DNA from: Alphaproteobacteria bacterium UBA3637
GTDB taxonomy: Bacteria; Pseudomonadota; Alphaproteobacteria; CAAHEQ01; UBA3637
Length of the DNA: 15,849 nt
Direction of reading: 5' to 3'
Assembly: GCA_002373615.1 (NCBI GenBank)
Contig: DFKU01000041.1
Coordinates: forward strand, 1 to 15,849
A model generated the notes under the pieces. The model ran no database searches and had not been told where the DNA came from. It worked only from the letters and a program-made list of their open reading frames with translations. Of this stretch, positions 5,809-12,900 are shown one piece after another; within the stretch, counting starts at the first letter, position 1, and each line of letters begins with the position of its first letter. The position numbers and the translations under genes are program-made.

Positions 5809-6138
5809 ATGGATACAGAACAAAAAAAATCTTTTTTAAACCCTTTTTTTGCATTCCACTTTATTACATTAGCGGGAATTGCTATTGCATGTTTTGTTTG
5901 GATGATTTCATCGGAGGTTCAGCCCGTTTCTTCTTTTTTATTCAGCTCTAACTTATATATTATTTCCTCTTTAATTGCTGTTGCTGTGCGTCTTCTTTTG
6001 TGGATTAGTATTGATAAGGGGACCTTGTTTGAAATTAAAAGTGTTTTAAAGCGTATCATTTTGGATGTCATTGTTATTAATGCTGTTATTTTGTCAACAC
6101 TCAGTTCTATTTTTATCGTTGAAACGTTTTTCCTTTAA
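5809..6138 (+). CDS. Small inner-membrane protein of unknown function
   Basis: A 109-residue protein with three hydrophobic segments, at about residues 13-33, 43-66 and 81-107, and short charged ends. Upstream in-frame codons reach to 5653, but they lie inside the Sel1 gene in another frame. The ATG at 5809 is preceded by AAGGAG overlapping the Sel1 stop codon, so the two are translated as one unit. The layout resembles small four-helix or three-helix membrane proteins, but no family is recognised. It runs tail to tail with the minus-strand gene ending at 6141, with a gap of two bases. Confidence 0.72.
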   Translation: MDTEQKKSFLNPFFAFHFITLAGIAIACFVWMISSEVQPVSSFLFSSNLYIISSLIAVAVRLLLWISIDKGTLFEIKSVLKRIILDVIVINAVILSTLSSIFIVETFFL

Positions 6139-6140
6139 TG

Positions 6141-6875
6141 TTATTTCAAAACATTTTTTAAAGGGGAAAGGACATTTACTTTTCCCTTTATTGTCAGTAT
6201 TCCCTTTTTGACAGACTCAGGCAAATCGTAACTTCTGCTTTTTGCATAGTTGATATAGCGATTAAATAAAGATTCCTTTACTTTTATTTCACTGCTTTCA
6301 ATTTTTCCATTCCATAAATCCGAAAGTTGATGTGCCCCAACAATAGGAATATGAATAACCCCTTCTATTTGCAAAGTTGATTGATGCTCTTGATCCATTC
6401 GAATAGTAAATTTCATTGTCTTGGCATCACTATAAAATGTATTTACGGTAATATCGCCAACAAATTCGTCTATTCCCATAACGGCCAAGGAAGTCAATAA
6501 ACGATTTGAAAAATCCTTATAGGGAATGTACTCATTTAATTTTTCTGTTACTTTAAAACCATAAACATTTTTTAAGCCTTCCATAACTTGAATACGTGCA
6601 TTTTTAAACTCTGCGTTCATGCCACTGTCATCTAACGACAAAGTCATTTTATCCGCTTGTATTGGCGTATTGATAAAGGGAAATTGGACTTGATAAAAAA
6701 TCAATCCTTGATCACCCCAGCTGCGTTCTACTTTTTCGTATTTTATATCCGATTGAATTAATCCCAGTTTTTGATATTTTTTTAGTAGGTCGGAAGTATT
6801 TGAAAAATGGTTCAAAACAATTCCCAAGCCAATGATACTTAAAATAATGGTAATAAATAAAGTTTTATGGAACAT
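6141..6875 (-). CDS. Membrane-anchored periplasmic protein of unknown function
   Basis: Starts at ATG 6875-6873 (244 residues); an in-frame GTG at 6896 would add seven residues but has no ribosome site. A single N-terminal hydrophobic segment ('TLFITIILSIIGLGIVL', residues 5-21) makes it a signal-anchored protein facing the periplasm. The rest is soluble and rich in beta-strands, with 'SWGDQGLIFYQVQFPF' and a C-terminal 'GILTIKGKVNV'. The pattern recalls proteins that handle envelope lipids or polymers (AsmA/YdgA-like strands), but I cannot assign a family. Its start overlaps the end of the upstream gene by 11 bases, so it is probably translationally coupled as third gene of the carboxypeptidase operon. 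An AGGA lies 11 bases before the ATG, rather far. Confidence 0.68.
   Translation of the reverse strand: MFHKTLFITIILSIIGLGIVLNHFSNTSDLLKKYQKLGLIQSDIKYEKVERSWGDQGLIFYQVQFPFINTPIQADKMTLSLDDSGMNAEFKNARIQVMEGLKNVYGFKVTEKLNEYIPYKDFSNRLLTSLAVMGIDEFVGDITVNTFYSDAKTMKFTIRMDQEHQSTLQIEGVIHIPIVGAHQLSDLWNGKIESSEIKVKESLFNRYINYAKSRSYDLPESVKKGILTIKGKVNVLSPLKNVLK
6160..6189. terminator. Hairpin at the convergent gene ends
   Basis: An 11-bp stem AAAGGGGAAAG/CTTTTCCCTTT (6160-6170 with 6179-6189, one G-T pair). It sits inside the last codons of the minus-strand gene and just past the end of the plus-strand unit. There is no U run on the plus side, so it may slow or end readthrough rather than act as a classical terminator. 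Confidence 0.35.
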
Positions 6876-7938
6876 CTTGACACCATTCCTGTTCACAAAA
6901 TTGAATATTTGAAACTTGTATTTTATTATTATTCATACTTCCTTCTATTACAGCCCATCCCGGTTTCAAATTTGGATAATACAACAGCTGTACCTCGGTC
7001 GGTAAATCTGTAATGCCCGTACCATCTAATAACACTTTTTGAATGTGGACAACAGCGCGACCATCCACAGGGCTTTTAGATATTTTGGATAAAATTTGCA
7101 AATGATTCAAACTTTCTTTTTCTTCCTTGATTTTAAGGGGGGATAATTTGGGGATTTGCAACGAAGAATTGTGTGTGTAGGAAACTTTTGTTTTTTCTGC
7201 ATCTGGTTTAACAGACAATAAAAAATCAGTTTTTTCTTCACGAATCTCACTGGGTAAAGTATTTTTTTGCGGGGGCTTTTTTTCTGGTAAAGGAACAATA
7301 TATCTATCGCCAGTCACTGTGTCCACCTGCATTTGAAAAATAATTTCTGGATCTTTTTCTGAGGTGGCCCCAAACAAAGCCATGACATCTAATTTTGCAC
7401 AATATTGATGCGCATATTTCAAGCCTTGATTGACAATTTTATCTTGAAAGGCTTGATTTTGAAAAACTTTAGGATCAGAAACAACCACCAATACGCGAAA
7501 ATCAGGACACCCCAAAAAAGCACCATAAGACCTGTTTTCTTCTCTGTGCGCGCGTAATTGCCCAATATAGGTGATATTTGCTTCTTCATCTTTTCCCAAT
7601 AAAAAGGACAGAGTTTGTACATTTTCCTCTGGTGAACTTCGCTCAATCAAGCGTCCTGTTGCGGGAAAATCAGCCGTCCAATACCCCTGGTTAAAAAAGC
7701 CCGTCAAAGTTTCTGTCAGTTCTTTTCTGGGGGAATAAAATTGAACACTTGTATATCCGTTAACCAAGCCATCTTGACAATTTTTGGGATCTACTTTAAT
7801 AGTCCAATTAAATTTTGTCTTTGTTGTTAAATAATGGACTGAGCACGTTTTGCCCTCTGTCGAAATCACTGCTTCATCCAAAGCGGCCTCAGATTGATAT
7901 GAAAAAAGCATGATACCAAAAAATAATATCAGTTTCAT
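6865..7938 (-). CDS. Secreted protein of unknown function, cysteine-bearing
   Basis: A 357-residue exported protein. I place the start at ATG 7938-7936 because it opens a clear signal peptide ('LILFFGIMLFSYQSEA', cut near residue 18) and follows GGGGG; it shares an ATGA with the stop codon of the carboxypeptidase gene. The in-frame ATG further upstream (8007) would bury the signal. The mature protein has an N-terminal globular half with Cys32, 54, 144 and 180, a proline- and lysine-rich linker (about 215-275), and a C-terminal strand-rich part with Cys348 and 353. Six cysteines suit disulfides in the periplasm. No known domain is recognised. The operon position, between a carboxypeptidase and an anchored protein, suggests a cell-wall or envelope role; that is inference. 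Confidence 0.72.
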   Translation of the reverse strand: MKLILFFGIMLFSYQSEAALDEAVISTEGKTCSVHYLTTKTKFNWTIKVDPKNCQDGLVNGYTSVQFYSPRKELTETLTGFFNQGYWTADFPATGRLIERSSPEENVQTLSFLLGKDEEANITYIGQLRAHREENRSYGAFLGCPDFRVLVVVSDPKVFQNQAFQDKIVNQGLKYAHQYCAKLDVMALFGATSEKDPEIIFQMQVDTVTGDRYIVPLPEKKPPQKNTLPSEIREEKTDFLLSVKPDAEKTKVSYTHNSSLQIPKLSPLKIKEEKESLNHLQILSKISKSPVDGRAVVHIQKVLLDGTGITDLPTEVQLLYYPNLKPGWAVIEGSMNNNKIQVSNIQFCEQEWCQDVP

Positions 7939-9173
7939 TGATCCCCCTGGGCGATTTGTGGAGGAAGGACAAAACAAGAACAGGCTTGACTTTTTAAAAA
8001 TTGACAAGCGTTAAAAGCTAATTTTTTATCTGAAAATCCTGTTAGTTTTGCTTTAAACAAGTTTTCTTTTTTGTCTGCAATCGCATGAATTGAATTTTCC
8101 CCCAACAAAACCAAGGCATGCGTGGCCATTTTCTGGGCTTTCTCTTTATCATGAAAGGCCCCTACTTGAACGGCCCATCCTTCTTCAATAAAATTTGTAT
8201 TTTGGGTTTGAATTTGAACAACAAAATTGCGTTCCTCTAAAATCTTCGCTGCTGATTTTGCTTGACCTATTTGACGCTTCATCCCCGCCGAAAATAAATC
8301 CAAGTTCACTTTTTGCAAAAAAGCGTGCCTGTGTAAAGGATCAAAGGCAGCATTCAGTTTTCCTGTTGCAACCGCTTCTTTTTGCAGCTCTGCTTTTTTA
8401 AATCCGCTATCTAAAAGGTTTGTCATCAATTTATCACGCTCTTTGGGTGTTTCTTCCCCCAAAATAACCCCAACCAAACGAACATTGTCTTTTTTTGCAG
8501 TTGAAATAATGTTGTATCCAACAGCAGAAACATATCCGGTCTTTAACCCCTCAGCTCCTTCATATTCATTTAAGACGCGGTTATGTGATTGATAAGTCCT
8601 TCCATCAAAATCAAAGGTGGTTGTTGCAAATAAAGGATAATATTGCGGAAAATGTTTAATAATCGCTAAAGTTAAAATAGCCATATCTTGAGCGGTTGTT
8701 TTTTGCCCTTCTTCATGCAGACCAGAAGCATTTTTGAAAACCGTATGATTCATATTCAAAATTCCTGCCGTTTGCGTCATTAAATTTGCAAAATCTTTTT
8801 CAGTCGGAGCCATACTTTCGGCCAAAACAACAGCAGCATCATTGGCAGAATGAACAATCAAAGATAAAATTGCATCTCTAACAGTAATTGTCTGACCCGT
8901 TTGTAAATTCAAATTTGTGCGTGGCTGACTGGCAGCATGTACAGAAACGGGGAGTTTATCCTCTAATTTTAACCAGCCTTTTTCCAAAGCACCAAAGGTT
9001 AAATAAAGCGTCATTACTTTTGTCAGAGAAGCAGGGGGGAGCTCTTCTGATGAATTTTCTTTTATCAACAAATATCCACTTTCGGCTTCAGCTACTAAAA
9101 TTGATGAAGGTTGAGCCTCTACCTGATTCCCCCATAAAAAAAGACAAATAACCCCAAAAATAATCTTTTTCAT
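7935..9173 (-). CDS. dacA: D-alanyl-D-alanine carboxypeptidase (S11) with C-terminal SPOR domain
   Basis: A penicillin-binding protein of the PBP5/6 class that removes the terminal D-Ala from peptidoglycan stem peptides in the periplasm. A signal peptide ends near residue 20 (VEA-Q). The three active-site motifs are present: SLTK (49-52, catalytic Ser49), SAN (109-111) and KTG (211-213, in 'GLKTGYVSAVGYN'). The usual PBP5 C-terminal beta domain is replaced by a linker (about 255-330) and a SPOR-type domain (about 331-405, 'GWAVQVGAFHDKEKAQKMA'), which binds denuded glycan strands, commonly at the division septum. S11-SPOR fusions are known in alphaproteobacteria. The tail carries several cysteines ('ACSCF'). 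AGGG precedes the ATG. It is first in a three-gene overlapping operon with a strong promoter. Confidence 0.94.
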   Translation of the reverse strand: MKKIIFGVICLFLWGNQVEAQPSSILVAEAESGYLLIKENSSEELPPASLTKVMTLYLTFGALEKGWLKLEDKLPVSVHAASQPRTNLNLQTGQTITVRDAILSLIVHSANDAAVVLAESMAPTEKDFANLMTQTAGILNMNHTVFKNASGLHEEGQKTTAQDMAILTLAIIKHFPQYYPLFATTTFDFDGRTYQSHNRVLNEYEGAEGLKTGYVSAVGYNIISTAKKDNVRLVGVILGEETPKERDKLMTNLLDSGFKKAELQKEAVATGKLNAAFDPLHRHAFLQKVNLDLFSAGMKRQIGQAKSAAKILEERNFVVQIQTQNTNFIEEGWAVQVGAFHDKEKAQKMATHALVLLGENSIHAIADKKENLFKAKLTGFSDKKLAFNACQFLKSQACSCFVLPPQIAQGDQ

Positions 9174-9191
9174 ACTTCCCTCTTGAAATTA

Positions 9192-9220
9192 AGTTTAAAA
9201 TAAAAGAGGTAACATGTCAA
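9192..9220 (-). promoter_or_regulatory. Promoter of the carboxypeptidase operon
   Basis: On the minus strand a perfect TTGACA (9220-9215) and TAAACT (9197-9192), 17 bp apart, upstream of the ATG at 9173. It is divergent from the tRNA promoter. Confidence 0.78.
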
Positions 9221-9290
9221 GCATTTTTGGCTGCAAGGGCTCAGAAATACACCTCCTTTCAAAAATTTCAATGTATTTTAAAAAAATTCA

Positions 9291-9319
9291 TTGACAATAC
9301 ATAAAAAGTAAGGTATAAT
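9291..9319 (+). promoter_or_regulatory. Consensus promoter of tRNA-Lys
   Basis: Perfect TTGACA (9291-9296), a 17-bp spacer and perfect TATAAT (9314-9319), ending about 11 bases before the tRNA. Both boxes match the full sigma-70 consensus. Confidence 0.9.
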
Positions 9320-9329
9320 AAAACTCATT

Positions 9330-9405
9330 GAGTGCGTAGCTCAGTCGGTAGAGCACCTGACTTTTAATCAGGTGGCCGAGGGTTCGAATCCCTCCGCGCT
9401 CACCA
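9330..9405 (+). tRNA. tRNA-Lys (anticodon UUU), CCA encoded
   Basis: All arms fold: acceptor GAGTGCG/CGCGCTC (9330-9336 with 9395-9401, one T-G pair), D-arm with AGCTCAGTCGGTAGAGC, anticodon stem with loop CTTTTAA (9361-9367, anticodon TTT at 9363-9365), and T-arm GAGGGTTCGAATCCCTC. Discriminator A and an encoded CCA end the gene. It decodes AAA/AAG lysine codons. Its 3' end is a usual integration site for tyrosine integrases, and an integrase stump follows. Confidence 0.97.
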
Positions 9406-9409
9406 TCTC

Positions 9410-9469
9410 AAAAGCCTTATTTTTCAGGCTTTTCATAAAAAGACTCCTGTTAAACGCAAGGGGTCTTTT
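9410..9469 (+). terminator. Two tandem hairpins after tRNA-Lys
   Basis: AAAAGCCT/AGGCTTTT (9410-9417 with 9426-9433), then AAAAGACTCC/GGGGTCTTTT (9438-9447 with 9460-9469, one T-G pair). Each stem ends in a run of four T. The second is the likelier transcription stop. Confidence 0.6.
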
Positions 9470-9531
9470 AATTTTACAAAATCTAATAAAATCAATAACT
9501 TACAAAATCAGGATATACCCAAAATTCCCCC

Positions 9532-9574
9532 TGCATCACACCCCCATAAAAACTGTGATGCAAATTGTGATGCA
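9532..9574 (+). repeat. TGTGATGCA repeat cluster
   Basis: TGCATCACA (9532-9540) is the exact inverse of TGTGATGCA at 9554-9562, which is repeated directly at 9566-9574 with 12-base spacing. The first two could form a 9-bp hairpin, and the direct pair encodes CDA-N-CDA in the frame leading into the integrase stump. Possible roles are integrase arm or excision sites, or an operator. Confidence 0.55.
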
Positions 9575-9598
9575 TTTTGGAAAAATTCTCAACTTTTT

Positions 9599-9823
9599 TC
9601 ACCTAAATTTCATATTTGGCTTCGTAAAAATGTATTCTATATGATTGTGGAATCACCGCGCGTGGATGGTAAGCGTCGATACAAACGGATTTCATTACAT
9701 ACAAGCAACTATTATGAAGCAAAAGAAAGGATAAAACAGATGGGAATTGTATTTAATCAGGAAATCGCTCACCAAATGAGACTAAAATTGGCTTTAAACC
9801 CATTACCCTTTTCAAAAGAGTAA
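9599..9823 (+). pseudogene. Tyrosine integrase, N-terminal remnant
   Basis: An open frame whose peptide begins 'SPKFHIWLRKNVFYMIVE' and continues 'GKRRYKRISLHTSNYYEAKERIKQM'. It matches the pattern of the N-terminal arm-binding domain of phage-type integrases (DUF6538-like: 'R.g.yYfr..vP....gkrei.kSLgT.d..eA'). It stops about 75 codons later, with no core-binding or catalytic domain (no R..HxxR..Y), so it is truncated. The only ATG is inside the domain (9641). The frame stays open back to the tRNA-Lys gene but has no start codon there. Its place directly behind a tRNA 3' end is classical for an integrated element, now lost. A small regulatory peptide from ATG 9641 (60 residues) is the alternative. 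Confidence 0.62.
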
Positions 9824-9859
9824 GTTAAAATTTAAATGACTTAGCAACTGGTTGTGAAC

Positions 9860-9896
9860 AAAAAAATAACCTCATTCCAAGATGAAATGAGGTTAT
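9860..9896 (-). terminator. Intrinsic terminator of the autotransporter gene
   Basis: An 11-bp perfect stem ATAACCTCATT/AATGAGGTTAT (9866-9876 with 9886-9896), followed on the minus strand by a run of seven T (9866-9860). It lies about 20 bases past the stop codon of the autotransporter. Confidence 0.9.
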
Positions 9897-9914
9897 ATAG
9901 GCATCAATCTTACG

Positions 9915-12900
9915 TTAGAATTTCCATTTAACTCCCGTTTTGGCATTGGTGCGCCATTCGCGGTCAATGTAGGAAATGAGGCTGCCATATAGTGATAAAT
10001 CACGATACACATAATCAAATCCAGCCCGAATGACACCGCGGTTATCTGAACGATTTTCGTCACGAAGGGTAAAGGCACCATCCATCCCATTCATGCCCAC
10101 ACGCAATTTGTACGGGTCTGCAAATTCGTGATAAGCAACCACACCTGCTGTCAGTTTCAAAGTGCTATCTTTGTCTAACTCTTCCTCGCGGGTGGCATAA
10201 AGTCCGATACCGCCTTCCACAGAATAAGTATTTTGATTTTGGATATTCAAGGCAAACTCTTTATTGCCTTCAGAACCTTTTTGTTGATAGCCCAAGATAT
10301 TAAATTCGGCAGAGGGCTCAAATTTCCACTTGCCCACAGTAATTGGGTATCTGGCTTCATTCATCAAACCAAATACACGTTTTTCAATGGTACCATCATA
10401 GGAAGTATTATCAAATCCTGTGCGGTCATAGGTGCCACGGGCATATCCGATTCTGGGAGATGTCATCAAATTAAAGCCATTTGTTTTATACCCTATTGGT
10501 AAAATCAACTGATAGGCAGTTTCTCGGCGATTGTCTTTATCGTGGGTGTTGTCAGAATGTAAATTTGTAAACGCTATACCCAAACCGATAGAGGTTTTTC
10601 CATCGCGTTTGTTATAAAGGCTATACCTAGCATTGGATCCAGTATCTCCACGAAAGGCCATCGGGCTCACAGAACCCGCTAGGGCAAATGTCCTTTCCTC
10701 ATTATGGAATAACTTTTCGTTCATGTCAAAGTTGAGTTCTCGCATCATGGTCATATCTTCAAAATTAAAGCGGCTCAACATATCTTTACCCGTCAGTTTG
10801 TTTAGACTGTCGGTTAAAGCAGACATATTCCCAAAGCTCTTTAATTTGTTAAAGAAGGCTTCGTTGTTACCAAGGGCATAGTTTGTGGTCAAGAATTGTG
10901 CCAAACTGGCATTCTGGGTTGTTGTATCAAAGCCTTTCATTTGCATTATGACATCACTGCCATTATCCGCCAATTTAGCGTCAAATAGGGCTGACTGGGA
11001 TTTCAGTTTTAAACCATCCGTATTACTCGCTTGAATCATATCAGTAATGCTATATGTCGTTTTAAAACCATCTGTAATGACATCATTGTTAATTTCCAAA
11101 TCACCGGAAAGTGCTCCGTCAACAACGAATTGGGACGTTTTACTTGCCACAACGATTCCACCAAAATCATTTAAATTCAATGAAGCCTTGGGTGCTACAT
11201 TAACATTTGGTATTGATGCTATTTTTGGTGTAGAAATCGCGGATGCGACAGAAAGTGGTGATGCATTCGTATTTGTTACCGTCAAAGTACCATTTTGGAA
11301 CAACTTACCACCATTTAGGACAATTTTGTTTGAATGGTTAGATTCACCATCAATAGTGATTGTACCTTCATTTACCACACCACTGCCTTCACTGTAAATA
11401 CCATAGGCATTTTCTGCTCCATTAATAGTAATTTCACCACTATTTGTAATTGTAGTTCCTGCTCCACCATAAATGCCAATTGCCATACCACCTTTGGCAG
11501 AATTTGCAGTATATGTTACATCATCGTCTGTACTTTCGGTTGTCATATCATCCGTATAATTTTCACGATCAATGATAATATTACCGGAATTGTGTACTAT
11601 TGATGGACCATCTGCATACATACCAACTGCAGTTCCGTTACCAAGATTATGTATCTTAATATCTCCAGAATTTTCAAGCCACTGAGAACCATACATACCA
11701 ACCGCTAACCCGTCACTTACATTAGCCAATTCAATAACAGAAGTTTTATTTTCATTATTTTTATTAAGAGCATTTGCATTTGCTGCATACATCCCATACA
11801 TATTACCTTGACCAAAATTAATCATATTAATGAGTCCGGTCGCTTTTACCACGCCGGTACTATCTGGTTCTGTATTGGCATTTTCTATGAATCCGCCCTC
11901 GGTGGCTTTCATACCGTAGGCATTACCATTGCCACTATTTGCAATACGGATAATTCCCAGAGCTTCCGAGTTTGCGATTTTTGTACCACTGGTATACGAA
12001 GTAGCGTAAGCATTATTTGCTGATGCACCACTGATGCCATAAACATGACCATTACCACTGTTTGTGATATTAATAATACCTGTTGATTTTGCTATTGAGC
12101 TTGTTACTTCATTTGTATCAGTATAAGCATCTGCATTTACGATATAATTATCAAGACTTTCATTAGCACTATTTGTGATAGTTACCCCGTAAGCATTCCC
12201 ATTTCCTTTGTTGACAACGTTCACATATCCTGTTGCTGTGCCATTGTAATTAGCCTTAGCATTGATAACATCCATATAATAAGCATCAGCATCTTTTTCT
12301 TGTTCGTCGTGTCTAGATACACTGATGCCATATACATCACCTGAACCACGTTGTTCAACATTTATTGCGGATGTTTGTGTAACTTCTGAAGTATAAGCAT
12401 TTCTCAAATATTCACTCTTTGCCAATAATCCAATAACAGAATCTGTACTTTCCCTTACAACTTTAACATTTTCATTATTGTTAATCTCATAATAAGGCCC
12501 ATCTTCATCAATAATTTTAACGCCAACAACACTCTTGCCTGTATCCGTGCTGGTTAAACTATCCAAAGTACCTTGTTTCCGATTTTGACACAATTCTCCT
12601 TCCCAACCATCAAGACAAACACAAGTATTATTTACCTGCGTTCCGCCATTTTGACAATTTAATGGTTCATCAGAACTGACAACCATAGAACCATTTTGGA
12701 ACAATTGTCCTCCATTTAATTTAATTGCATTTTTCCCATTTACAATGTCATTGATAGTAATGGTACCTGTATTTGAAACGGTTGTATTTGTTCCATCTTC
12801 CACGTAAATACCATAAGCATTCTGCATTCCTGAAATTGTAATTATTCCTGAATTGTTGATTGTGCGTGGTGTCAAAGTACTACCCTTGACATAAATACCG

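Noticed and set aside
7939..8007. Longer start (ATG 8007) for the secreted unknown protein
   Set aside because: It would put 23 residues before a textbook signal peptide and overlap the carboxypeptidase gene widely; ATG 7938 has GGGGG and an ATGA overlap.
9174..9262. AAAGGAGG on the minus strand upstream of the carboxypeptidase gene, as a small upstream gene
   Set aside because: No ATG, GTG or TTG at usable spacing; only a CTG-started frame is possible, and the operon promoter lies downstream of it.
9372..9644. 90-codon plus-strand frame starting inside tRNA-Lys
   Set aside because: It begins within the tRNA and is a shadow of the integrase remnant frame.
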